From Plectrocnemia conspersa (lineage: Eukaryota > Arthropoda > Insecta > Trichoptera > Polycentropodidae), in NCBI GenBank assembly GCA_009617715.1, contig VTFK01000026.1:1798001-1862000 (forward strand): a DNA stretch of 64,000 nucleotides. The letters run 5' to 3'. Position numbers and translations under genes: made by a program. The notes below the pieces were generated by a model. That model did no database searches. It was not told where the DNA came from and saw nothing but the letters and a program-made list of their open reading frames with translations. The stretch's first letter is position 1, and each line of letters begins with the position of its first letter. This document shows, one piece after another, positions 1 through 10,480 of this stretch.

Positions 1-371
1 ATACGCAAAAAAAAATATTTATATTAAAATTTGTATTTGATAATAATACATCAATCAATTGATTTAAAAATTATAACAGTAAATTGAATCAGAACATTCT
101 AGTCGAAAAGATACAAAATATATACATAGTACATACACCAACATTTTCATACAGCAATTCAATATTTCCAATTATTATTATTGCTACTTATATTGTCGCT
201 ATAGTAAATATATTATTTAGATTACCATACACATTACGCTTACACACATTGTTCTATTTTATAATTAACTTCATACATAATTTCCTTTGGATTTATGCAG
301 ACTTGTATCGAAACATATAAAAGCAATTAATTACAAATTAAATTACTTCGGAATGATCACTTTATTATAAA
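1..371. other. 3' flank of the EBAG9-like gene
   Basis: AT-rich sequence downstream of the EBAG9-like stop codon. On the minus strand an AATAAA hexamer (366-361) begins only six bases after the stop, so the 3' UTR could be very short. An open frame of 78 codons on the plus strand (84-320) is Ile/Tyr/Phe-rich, as random AT-rich sequence would be, and resembles no family I know. Nothing else is seen. Confidence 0.5.
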
Positions 372-1144
372 TTAAGTTTTTAATTTTTTTCCAAGCGTCG
401 TCGACTGTTGACGACTTTCGCGCTTTATTCTTCTTTGTTCTCGGATAACTTCCAAAGGATCGACTTGTTGCTCATCCCATCCAGATGCACTTTCTTCAAC
501 CCACTCTCCTAAATCTCCTCCCTATTGAATTATAAATAAATTTATACATTATTTTTATAAGACTTACTCTACATTAAGTGCTAGAATATACCAATCCATC
601 TTCTGACACTGAGAGCCTTGACAAATCTGCATCGTTAGATCTTGATCGTGCTCCGGAATTATTAATTAAAACTCTCTTCTGCTTTATGTACTGCGGTGTC
701 ATTTCCTGTATTACAATTAAACACATTATTACACTTCTCATCAAATAAATCAATATAAAGTTAGCTCACTTGAAATAAATTATCCAGTTCCTTGTCTTCT
801 TTTTTAGTTTCTTGCATCGGTGGATGCGCTATCTTATCTCTGTACATTTGTATATGATCTTGTATAGTTTGCGGCCTACTTATGGGCTCGTTACCCCATT
901 TTACATCCCACATATGTTCCTTGAAACAATAAAATTATAACAATGAATTTAACAGCTTTAGTATTATATAAAGTATAATAAATACCCCTTCGTTTCTATT
1001 GGGCACGATGCCAACGTCGGTCAAACAGTCATCTCCTTCGTTAGTATGTGATCTTCTTCGCATTCTAAAGCAACATAACGCTCTGCGGATAGCACCGATG
1101 ACTATTAATATAATGGCCTTGAGTCTATTGAAAATAAAATTCAT
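372..1144 (-). CDS. EBAG9: EBAG9/RCAS1-like protein, complete, four coding exons
   Basis: Exons on the minus strand are 1144-986, 919-770, 705-592 and 521-372 (stop 374-372). Introns of 66, 64 and 70 bp all have GT-AG ends and phase 0. The joined product is 190 aa; vertebrate EBAG9 is about 213. Residues 1-30 carry a short hydrophobic stretch (LKAIILIVIGAI) followed by RRALCCF, the membrane-anchoring, Cys-containing N-terminus of the family. Exon 2 has WDVKWGNEP, like the family's W-x-W segment; exon 3 opens with EMTPQYIKQKRVLI, matching the conserved DMTP-x-x-x-K block; exon 4 has GDLGEWVEESASGWDE then a basic helix VIREQRRIKRESRQQ, matching the C-terminal W-rich and coiled-coil parts. Family members are Golgi or secretory-pathway membrane proteins that affect vesicle trafficking and glycan display in mammals; the insect role is less known. 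The start is the first Met, directly before the hydrophobic segment. Identification rests on motif order across four exons, not on a database search. Confidence 0.93.
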
Positions 1145-1560
1145 CGCGCACGCGTTTCATTCAATTCCACTCTGAAACAAAATATTTTAATGATAAAAAT
1201 AAATATTAATTTCTTATCAGTATATCATGTTGTTTTTTTGATAAGTAAAAAAATCATATTAACTCTTATCTAACGTTTTTGTGTGCAAAGCTAATTTTAA
1301 TTTGATTAAAGTCACTATGTATTATAGTCGGATTGAATTATGTATTGAATTTGTGTATGTGGCATTCGAAAACACTAATTTAAGAACCTATACAAAAAAA
1401 ATCTTGAATGATTAAAGCGATAAGCAGTACATAGATTTATATTTATTATAAGCAATATTCGTTGAATAATTACAGTAAGCGGAGTCAAAATCGATCACGC
1501 ACCGGCAATTTGTTTTGACAGTTCCTACTTGTGGCCATAATAGAAAAGAAAATGTGACCA
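1145..1560 (-). promoter_or_regulatory. Probable 5' UTR, 5' UTR intron and promoter of the EBAG9-like gene
   Basis: On the minus strand a pyrimidine tract and TTTGTTTCAG acceptor end at 1172, 28 bases before the start codon, so a 5' UTR intron is likely. A GC-richer block at 1475-1550 contains GCCGGTGCGTGATCGATTTT, a TGATCGAT core resembling a DRE-type housekeeping promoter element, and a possible donor (GTAATT) at 1473. The exon and promoter placement is inference. Confidence 0.4.
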
Positions 1561-2957
1561 TAACTGATATTTTTTTTACACGTAATTTGCTCTAAATAGT
1601 TTTGCTAAATTATGGTAATACTTTAATTATATTATAATTTAATATTTATTACATGTTCTATAATTATTCATTATTTTAAAACTTATTGTAAGTAATTGAG
1701 ATATATATTTAAAAAATGTTTATTAATTTAAAAAAAAAAATTTACAATGAGAATACAGGAAAAAAGGTTTTATATTATTTTCTTTCTCCATCTTTTTTCT
1801 AATAATAAGTAAATATATATAATATATATCTTACATTGGCATAATATAGATTAAGGACAATTTAAATGAGTAATATATAAAATAATTGTTCCATAAGACA
1901 AATTGTTAATGCATTACTGTTTACATTATATTGACAGATTAGGTGCGAACGAGCGGTAGCGAGCGAACATTGGTCAGAACAGCAAATACCTTATGAATAA
2001 CTTTTTGTCATAAATTATTTTTCGAAGAAAAAAAATCATAGATTTACCCTTCATAAATGCACAAACAATTCATTTTATGGAACAAAGTATTTATTTAAAT
2101 GCACACATCTCTCTTAAATAGCATTCACAAAAAAATATTTTTGCTCAGAATATAAAAATAATTTAAATTACCGCAAGGAATTCTATTACCGCAAGTGCTA
2201 TTTATAAATCAGAGCAGTTACAAATTTTTAAATGTAAATAAAAAATAACTACTGCATTAATTTTGTAATTCAAGTTTTTTTGTTATAAAAAAGTTAGACT
2301 CGGGAAGATTTTTCATGCTCTTTTAATTATAAATGAAGCTTTCGTGCTCCAGATGATATGTTATTAATTATTAAATAATTATTTTTAATTATACTTATAT
2401 ATGTAAATCGCTTCACAGCGCTTCTTTAATGTAGCGCTTTCAATTATATATTCTGTCCGGTTGAGTCAATATGAAGCTTTCGTCAATATTAGATGACAAA
2501 TTTTGGGGGAGACTTTCCAGTCGGCTTAGAAAATCAATATATTGTATGTATATAAATATACATATATACGTTCGATATTATTATTATTATTTTTCACATT
2601 TAGAAAAAAATTATATAATTGAAATACTATAATATTATTATTACATGTTGTAATAATAATAATAATAATAGTAATGCTGCGAAAAAAAAATTTTTGCATA
2701 TTATTTTGTAAATTTAATCTGTAAACATTTATTTTAATCTTCAACCCCATCATTTAAATTTTAAAGCAAAAATCATCAATAATTAAAAAAAATCAATTCT
2801 CGTGGTACTCAATGATTTCTGATAGTAGGAGAAAGCTTGGATACACAGCACTATATTTTCGGATATTTTTACAGCTACTACTGTTTTATTTAATGACAAT
2901 CTAGCGTTTAATTTGACAATGTAATGTTTTATTTTTTAAATTTTATTCTAATTGCTG
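1561..2957. other. AT-rich intergenic DNA
   Basis: No coding frame is supported. A small GC-rich patch at 1940-1980 has the near-repeat GCGAACGAGCG / GCGAGCGAAC. Two stretches near 2330 and 2470 share GAAGCTTTCGT. Short ATT-type simple repeats occur at 2575-2660. Confidence 0.5.
2634..2660. repeat. ATT/AAT hairpin in simple repeat
   Basis: ATTATTATTAC and GTAATAATAAT form an 11-bp perfect inverted repeat around a 5-base loop. It lies in triplet simple sequence and is probably a by-product of that composition. Confidence 0.6.
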
Positions 2958-3449
2958 TTATACTAACTTTTTTCTGTTAGTCGGAAACTCACTTGATTGT
3001 GTAGCGAAGCGCATACTATGTAATTCAAACATATAAATCTTTCGTTGCAGTCCGCTAAAGAATGTGTTGCCTTCCGTCGCCGTCACGTCAGTGTTACCAG
3101 AGTGCCGCTTAGTTTTTGTTATAATCAAATAAATAAACAGGCCCATATAAAACAATGCTTTTCCATCTTTTCCACTAGTTAAAAAATATAACAATGTCCA
3201 AAATGCTTTGACCAACCTTAGTGGGAAATTCCCGCCCGGTTTTTGCCACTGGCTCTCATGATATACGAATGCAAATGTAAGCATATTTGTTGTCAAATTA
3301 TTGGAAAGATGGAATATAAGGAATTCAAAACAATTGAAGTGTTTCACTGGTCCTTCGTACCACGATAAAATGGCTTTTCGAAGAGTGTAAAGGGTACACG
3401 AGAAAAAGAAAAATAGCATGACTTCCTCTCGTGAGAAGAAGTTTAACAT
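2958..3449 (-). other. Unrecognised 163-codon open frame
   Basis: This is the longest open frame outside the ZAD gene. The predicted peptide has a hydrophobic patch near residues 10-22 (MLFFFFSCTLYTL) and another near 100-112 (ALFYMGLFIYLII), with a basic tail. The DNA is less AT-rich than its flanks between 3050 and 3450. I recognise no domain, and splice sites or a promoter are not evident. On the opposite strand a 46-codon frame starts at 3419 (MTSSREKKFNIYESANEYEE...) and runs to about 3558, which also looks plausible as coding. At most one of the two is likely real; it could also be an old transposon fragment. Confidence 0.2.
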
Positions 3450-4735
3450 TTACGAATCGGCTAATGAATATGAGGAGCAATTAAGTATTGCTATAATAAT
3501 ACTTTGCACTGTGGGGCCGATTCAGTTGGCATCCCGAAGCAACACCGAGGAGGCATAAAAACTAGCTCGTTTTTCGATGCCACGAAAGAACGTATGCACT
3601 GTAACATATATGCTTATATGATGTGTGATCAAACAATACAATTTTTGATAACTTGTATCTTATTGCTAATCCGTTACCATATTTACGTCAAAGAAGAAAT
3701 TCTAGTGGTGCCTTGCAATTTTAATAATTATGGTAACTCGGTGTCTCAAACGCTTGACTTCTTATAGCTCAATTAGCCTATAATAGAGCGTTCTAAGTCT
3801 TTTAAAATTATTGGTAATTGTTCATATATACTTAGAAGGTACCTGAAGGGCAGCTTATCTATATGATGAAAACTAATCCCTTACATGGTTTTTAAGTTAC
3901 ACGATTAGACCATTGCCTGTGATTGTTGTATAAAGAGGGCATTTTGCATTGCACGTTAATAACCAAGGGTATTGAGCAAATAAATACAACAATGATTTAT
4001 TAACAAAACATTATTAAAATTTATATTTTCATTTAATTTTAAAATTACAAGAAATTGAATTTTTCAAGTATGAATTTTATTGTGATTTGATATTTGGCGA
4101 TATAACAACATTACATTTTTTCTTTAATTTTTACGTTCGTCATATTTGATAAACACTACAAAAAATATAATCCATTTTATATAATATATTTTTATAGTAC
4201 TTATTATGTACTATCAACGCGTAGAAATGATGATAAGTATCATTTAAAAAAAATAATACGATTTAAAATTACGCGTATAGTACTTGGATGGCTTTTTTAA
4301 TTATCTTTTAAAAATATTATTTTAAAATTGAGGAATACAAAAAATGTCGAATTAAAAAAAATCTTTAATATTTTATTAATTTATTATGTATTGTAAATTA
4401 CCAATAATTTATCATTTATGAAAGCTAAAAATAATAAGGTAATATATAGTAAATTACACAGTAATAGAATACACGTAAACAAGGATTATTGGTAATAAGT
4501 TGACAATAATAAGTAAACATTATTAATTTATTTAATTTCCTTTGTGAAATAATTTAAAAATGTTGATAGTATTTAGCTTCGGTGATAAGTAAAATGTTAC
4601 CATGTATTTTAAATTACAATTGCAGTGCATGTACGTAATATTTGTAGTTATGGCCAAATCGTATGAAAATTTAATTGTCGCCATGTTGAACTTGTGTCAT
4701 ATTTTGATTGAAATGTCAGTATTTATTTTGATACA
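3450..4735. other. Intergenic DNA upstream of the ZAD gene
   Basis: The first 500 bases continue the mildly GC-richer block of the preceding frame, with a short plus-strand frame (3504-3767) of no recognisable type. From about 4000 the sequence is very AT-rich. The last 100 bases before 4736 are the presumed promoter and 5' UTR of the ZAD gene; no TATA box is clear. Confidence 0.4.
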
Positions 4736-5512
4736 ATGAGCGATAGTCAAAAAAGCTGTAGATTGTGTTCGACGAACGATCCGTTTCAAATGTCCTTATT
4801 CAGTCAGTATTGTATAAAGAAGGATATGCAGAAGAAGATATACGAATGTTTACAATTGACTGTTCGTCGCGAAGATTCGCTATCCGAATACGTCTGCTAC
4901 AATTGCATCGGAAAATTGGAGATGTTTTACAATTTCAAGAATGAGGCTATTCGGTGTCATAAACCACGTCCGAAATCATGGCAGGATATTCGAAAAGAAA
5001 ACGTGGACCACAACAATTTGTCAAAGCAGATATTTTTGACGTCGCACAACTTTGAAAAGGGCAAAGGGTTAAAAAGAAAGCTTGACGAAGATTTATCGGA
5101 GCGAGATTCGAATCTGTATGAAGACTTGTACGCGTTTCCCGAAGACGCGTCCAGTTGCAAAGAGACGTGCAGCGATAGCCAATCGGTAGATCTGTTCACA
5201 AGGTCTCCAGACGAGGATGCGAAATTGAAGAATCGCAATAGGAGTAATTTACCGTCGACGAGCCTTTCCGAATTGTTATCGGGCAAGATTAAATGTTCCG
5301 GCAACGACAAGACGGCGGTGAAGTTCAATGGCGGAGGTAAAGTTTTCGGATCCAAGAATTGTGACAATTCCGAATTAAAAATAAACAAATCTGGAAAACT
5401 AATTAGGTCGCAGCAGCTTTCGAGGGATTTATTTGAGTCGCAGGATTTGGAGGAATGCGGGGAGTTCAATTTAACGTCAAACGTTAATATCATATCTAAG
5501 TTACATCATTAA
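4736..5512 (+). CDS. ZAD-domain protein without C2H2 zinc fingers
   Basis: Single-exon frame of 258 aa. Residues 8-57 hold the zinc-finger-associated domain: CRLC (Cys8, Cys11), an amphipathic middle with IYECLQL, and CYNC (Cys54, Cys57), the four Cys ligands of the ZAD zinc site. ZAD is an insect-expanded, N-terminal homodimerisation module of transcription factors and chromatin insulator proteins. Usually a linker and several C2H2 fingers follow. Here residues 75-258 are polar, Ser/Asp/Glu/Lys-rich and contain no C-x2-C...H-x3-H pattern. A basic stretch GLKRKLDE near residue 109 could be a nuclear signal. The frame ends at a TAA followed by AT-rich sequence; I see no donor that would join it to finger exons. 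It may be a ZAD-only partner protein that dimerises with finger-bearing ZAD factors, or a gene that lost its fingers. Codon use is less AT-rich than the flanks, supporting coding. Start chosen as the first Met, seven residues before Cys8, typical for the family. Confidence 0.88.
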   Translation: MSDSQKSCRLCSTNDPFQMSLFSQYCIKKDMQKKIYECLQLTVRREDSLSEYVCYNCIGKLEMFYNFKNEAIRCHKPRPKSWQDIRKENVDHNNLSKQIFLTSHNFEKGKGLKRKLDEDLSERDSNLYEDLYAFPEDASSCKETCSDSQSVDLFTRSPDEDAKLKNRNRSNLPSTSLSELLSGKIKCSGNDKTAVKFNGGGKVFGSKNCDNSELKINKSGKLIRSQQLSRDLFESQDLEECGEFNLTSNVNIISKLHH

Positions 5513-6605
5513 AATTTATTATTATTATTATAATGAAAAAATAATATTTGCCACTCTGTATTTTATTTAAGAACCAATGAATTATAAGTAATCAATAATG
5601 TGTATTTTAGTATTAAGCGTGGGTGTAATCTTATAAGCACATCCTTAATGTTTTAAATATATTATATCAGGAAATATAATGTTTTATTATTTATGTTATT
5701 ATCGTTTGATTGTATTATCTCTTAAACAAACAATAGAGATACAAATATATTCAAGATGTCTTAAACTTTCTCTCTCTTTCGGCACTTTAAGCGTGCAAAT
5801 TTATTTTAATTTTTAATTTTTTGAATGAGTTGATCAGTGAAAACGGATAGCCTACTTCAAATTTACGACATCATTTTGCTAATAGAACAAGTTGGCAAAA
5901 TAATCAAAGGCAGTTTTTACTAATTTATTATAGAACAAAAAAATAAATAAGGTACGAAAATTGTACAATAGTCAGACTTTGATGTACACTTGCTCTTGAT
6001 AGAGAAAAAGAACTCCCCGTCTAAGATGAAATGCACCTAACGGGAGATACTGGTTTTAAGAAATATCTCCATATTCGTATGCGATTTTGCTCTTCACAAA
6101 AAGGCTGTCTTATCAAGCTTTATAGGACCAGCATAACACATGTGACCAGTGACAGAACAAAAAGTTTAGTGAAATAGTCGATCAGTGAACATTGTTACCA
6201 AGTGTGGAGATATTCTGGATTTTGTAAAACTTGTAACATCGACCAGCAACAAATACTTGTCGATGTAATATGTAAAAAAAAAAAATGTACAACCCTTTTT
6301 TTTTTAAGTGAGTCAATTTGTATATTTTCGCGCGCTGATATTAAACAATACATAAGCATAAGCTTATTATTTTGAATGGCGAAAAAATTATAATTTAAAG
6401 TATAAAACATTTTATTGGGTTTGATTTCCTGTATGATGTCATATTTAAACAACGCATCTACTAATTTTTTTAATAATATACTATTAATTATATAATTAAT
6501 ATTATAGGAGTACTATTTTATAATAATAATATTTTAATACCGTTACGAAATAAAACAAATACAGTTTGTGTATTTTATGAATTTATATTACCCTTTAAAA
6601 GTGGT
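5513..6605. other. AT-rich intergenic DNA
   Basis: An ATT repeat follows the ZAD stop codon (5517-5533). No frame here looks coding; the 85-codon minus-strand frame at 6195-6452 is built of low-complexity AT-rich codons. A run of moderately complex sequence at 5980-6260 was examined for transposase motifs without success. Confidence 0.45.
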
Positions 6606-6609
6606 TTGT

Positions 6610-6890
6610 ACGGAAAATTACGCTTTCTAAAAATAAAAGGGTCGTTTATGACCCATTGTCGAGCTTTCCTGTTGTCGAAGGCTTTGACGGTGATCAGTTG
6701 GCGCCGGGATCCGGTGGAAAACGGTCGCGCAGGGAGCGTCGCAAATTTTCCGAGATTTTCCGAGATACATCGCTGAAAAGATAAACAAATAAGATGTTAC
6801 AACTAAAATTAAAAATTTGACGCACATAATATAATTTCAATTTTTTTAAAGATCATGCGTGATATTTTATTAATGATTTTGTGACAGTAA
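6610..6890. other. GC-rich block before the 6.9 kb exon: promoter, 5' exon or minus-strand exon
   Basis: Bases 6640-6775 are sharply GC-richer than the flanks. Read on the minus strand, a very good acceptor (TTTGTTTATCTTTTCAG) ends at 6773, followed by open frames of 25 to 60 codons; one begins DVSRKISENLRRSLRDRF. Read on the plus strand, a 60-codon frame without Met runs to about 6783 (GDQLAPGSGGKRSRRERRKF). The plus-strand coding exon has its own acceptor (TTTTGTGACAG) ending at 6887, which implies an upstream plus-strand exon. Which reading is right cannot be decided from sequence alone. Confidence 0.35.
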
Positions 6891-6900
6891 ATACGTCACG

Positions 6901-7279
6901 ATGACCGTGACCGAGACCAGCGCTACTAGAAGCTTGACTTTGAACGGTCTCACAGTGACGGCTAGGATACCCAGCCAGGGTGGCATATCGAACACTTCAA
7001 CTCCTGAGAATTTATCAGAAAGTGACTTTTACCATGAATTGGAAATATATCACAAGTTGCTGAAAGGCGATTGCGAGAATGGGTCGCCGAAGATGCTGTC
7101 AAAGTGCACACGTGTGCCGGAGGGTGAGAGCGAGGGTGACAACGGCAGCAAGCCTAAGGAGCAGTATGACGAAGAACCAGCACGTGGCGGAGAAGACGAG
7201 GGACGGAAGAAGATGAAGAGGCAACACGTTTCTAGGTCGTACAGCACAGAGCGGACTAGAAGAACTTCAAGGAAGAAGG
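6901..7279 (+). CDS. Coding exon of an unrecognised gene (partial, 5' end)
   Basis: An open frame starts at ATG 6901 and runs for 126 codons plus one base to a strong donor (AAGG then GTGAGA) at 7280. A pyrimidine-containing acceptor ends at 6887, so the ATG lies 13 bases into this exon. Unspliced, the frame would stop at 7314. The peptide begins with a Thr/Ser-rich segment (MTVTETSATRSLTLNGLTVT), then SESDFYHELEIYHKLLKG near residues 40-57, then an acidic and Lys/Arg-rich region, ending RTRRTSRKK. It looks like a disordered N-terminus; no domain is recognisable and I do not know the family. GC content and codon use are clearly coding-like against the AT-rich flanks. No downstream exon could be identified in the remaining 56 kb, which suggests a very long first intron or a continuation outside the window. 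Confidence 0.65.
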
Positions 7280-9540
7280 GTGAGAAATTACTATTTCGTC
7301 AAATTATGTATTAAATTAAATTTCATGTACCATATATATTTCTTAGACTAAGATATATACGTTATATGAGTTGTAATTAAGTGTAAGTTAAAATAGTTAA
7401 CTTGAATATTATTATAATATTTTTACGAGATATTTTTGAGAATAGTATTTTTATAGTATTACTTTTCTAGTCATTACATAAAAATACATTTTTGTGTAAA
7501 TATAAATAGTATATTATTATTTTGATAATTTTAATGTAAGTAAATATCAATAAAAAATAACTAACAAACACTTTTAAAATGCATCCATAAATAGATACAT
7601 ATAATAAACTAAAAATATAGGTAGATAAAATATACTATACATACTTCAATTACTTTAATTAATAAAAAATTATATTAGCAGCAAATATTTAAAGTTATTA
7701 TACATATAGAAAATTAATATAAAATACCCATTTATCAAGTAAATGGATATTTAAATAATATTTCTTAAAATAAACTGTAAATTAATGATTGGCAGCGCAG
7801 TTTTTTAAATCAACTTTAAATATATGTATAACACAAATATGAACACTACATAAAATATGACAAAAAATATCATTAAAGCAATTTGGTTCTAATGATTAAC
7901 CGACTGCTGTACTTTATTTTAATGTTTATAAGTTTTCGCACAGTTGTGCTATATAAAACGGCAACAGAATTTTTATTGCTTTCTCATCTTAAATTGCTAT
8001 AGCATTTGCAACTAGTATTTTTTTCTTGCTGTTTTTTATTTCTTGAGATATTAGAAATTGATCTGTATTTCTTAAGAACTCTCGAGAAATTTGGTCATTT
8101 GAAAAGAATGTAATATACACAGTATTTTAATAATATTTCAGTATATAAAATATATTTTTACGTAGAAAATTTTAATACTGATTTTATTCAAAATAATTTG
8201 CTTTAATGTTTATGGATGTAAATTATATTAGAGTTATTAATTTAATTAAAAATTAGCACAAATAATGGTAAAACATTTGATAAGGCATACTAGTACATAA
8301 ACTGTTACATAAATTCTTATTTGAGATATTATTTTAATTAAATTTATTATGCATTTAAAATAAAATTATTTTATACAAAACATGAAAAAATACACACGTA
8401 TTTTATAAAATCGAAGATTTTATTTATACATTATTTTTGGGTTACCAACAGTTTTAAAATCCAAGTACAATTTTTGCATATTTAAGTTTCTGGAAAATTT
8501 GGTTAAACTTTTGGGATTCAAATGCCTTCTTTTGTTTTACTTCGCCAGCCATCCCTATCATACAAATAGCAAGCCACAGAGCGGCGGCGCGGTCGTTTCT
8601 CTGTTACATTTACAATCTGTTACAAAAATACTGAGAACTGCTAGGTAGCGTTAGACTTGCCTGAGAAAAAGCAAATGTATTCCTTTTATGTTGACACGTC
8701 GCGCATATCGTACAATATCGACCGTTAAATTAAGTTTTAAAAATTTGCTTCAAAATATCGGGCAATTAAATTTTTGCATAGGTTTTGTCGACCGATATTT
8801 CGGCCCTCTTTTATATCCTACCCAGATAAATCATACTTAGCTTAATCTCCTAGCATAAGCATACTTTTATTCTCCGCTTCTGCTTTCAAGCAATATTGGC
8901 GTCGTCGTTTTCGTAGTTGAAAGTCATGGATATGACTTGGAACAAATAAGATGTACTGATTAAAAAAAAATTTGATACTAACGATATTCCATTTTGTAAT
9001 ACCAGAATTACAAACGGTAAATTTTACCGATATTACCGGTATTGCAATTCCTATCCATTTCATTTAGTGTTATAAGATTGATTCACTAAATGAGTCATTG
9101 GATTTTATTTTAGCGTAATTATTTTGTAATATTATTTAGCGAAATTATGTAAAGAAAATACATCAATTTGTTAGCACACACTATGCGTTAATGTAAATTT
9201 GACACAGTTGTTTATAAAGATGCTATAAATTATTTACACAAATCTAAGGGAAAACTCGCTCTGCGTAACTTTGAGATTGCAAGATAGCATGTTTTCCTTA
9301 GGGTTGCGTTCAATGCGAGTATCTATTTATTTAATCTAATTAGAAATGTACATGTATATAGTTGATTATCGTGAAGAAAATCATGACAACATCATTGCTT
9401 AGAACCACTACATATAATCAATATACTAAAAATATTATATTCCAAATAAATTTATGATTACTGCAATAATAAATACTGGTTAAAATAACCCATATATATA
9501 TATTTATATAGATACATACATCACTTAAGATTTTTTCTTT
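7280..9540. other. AT-rich DNA after the 6.9 kb exon (likely intron)
   Basis: Long AT-rich stretch without coding frames. A GC-richer patch lies at 8560-8700 (GAGCGGCGGCGCGG), and 8780-8810 reads GTCGACCGATATTTCGGCC. Around 9000-9050 is the self-complementary motif CGATATTACCGGTATTG. No gene or recognised repeat. Confidence 0.4.
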
Positions 9541-10480
9541 TAATTTTGTTATGGTTAATTAAGCTCGAGAGTATCTGTTTTTCGTATTGACAACTTGGCT
9601 GATCTGATTAGCGGCGGATGGGGCTTGACAGAAAATAGAATTGGTCCCTTTTCAAGAGTTGACCACCACCAAATTAACCACTGGGGATATATACACACAT
9701 ATATAGAGCCTTTTGTGTAACTAATTCGGAGTTCGTGAATGTACATATATATGAAAAATTTATAAATTAATCTTGAAAAAATTGCATTTAAAATTCATGG
9801 GTTTTATGTAGTTGATATTTTTGATAAGAATAAATAGTTGCTGGTTAAATATTTTATAAATGATTTAACAAAAACAAAGAATCTAGTATTCGGACATACA
9901 ATTTAAATTTGGCACTGTCCTATCCGTTTATAAAAATCTCCTTATCCGAAGCGTATCTTGTTTCGCCAGAGACAACTTTTGGCTCGTAACGAATTTTGAA
10001 ATCCTCTATACTGCTTGGATTTATACAGTATAAAAATGCAAAACAAAAACGTAATATATGTAAATAAGCACGCCTTTGGGACGACTTTGGACATGTTGAG
10101 TGTATGTATTTTGATACTAAAGTAGAACCTCCGAGACGTCGCTGTTTGTCCAAGCGTGAATGGCGTACGGATCTACAAGAAGACGAATGGCCAGGTAACA
10201 ACGACAGGCTATTTAGTTGAACAGCTGCTGAAATATTTATAGAGCTAATTTAAGCGGCAAATTGAGACAAAGAAAGGATGCAATGAGCCGACAAATAATT
10301 TATGTCCCCTTTAAAAGCATTAACAAATTGAGCTCGGTTAAAAGTCGCAGGGGAGACGAGAAACAAGACCACCCCCAAAACCGCCAACGTAAAGCATAAA
10401 CTTTGGACACTTTGTTATATTTTTGAACGCCAGACTCTTCCAAATACATTACGGTGCATAGTCAAATGAGGGACTTAGAA
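9541..10480. promoter_or_regulatory. Non-coding GC-richer block, possible regulatory element
   Basis: Two GC-richer patches (9550-9700 and 9900-10450) stand out from the AT-rich surroundings. No frame longer than 93 codons and none coding-like. The second contains the E-box CAGCTG and an A/T core (AAATATTTATAG) near 10220. A conserved intronic enhancer is a guess from composition only. Confidence 0.25.

Noticed and set aside
84..320. 78-codon plus-strand frame
   Set aside because: Made of AT-rich codons (Ile, Tyr, Phe, Asn), no domain, and it lies in the 3' flank of a minus-strand gene.
4957..5493. 178-codon minus-strand frame
   Set aside because: Antisense shadow of the ZAD coding sequence; the sense strand has the four-Cys domain.
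7050..7247. 65-codon minus-strand frame
   Set aside because: Antisense shadow of the 6.9 kb exon.
9650..9675. Similarity to the miR-133 seed region (TTGGTCCCT)
   Set aside because: Match ends after nine bases and no precursor hairpin is apparent.
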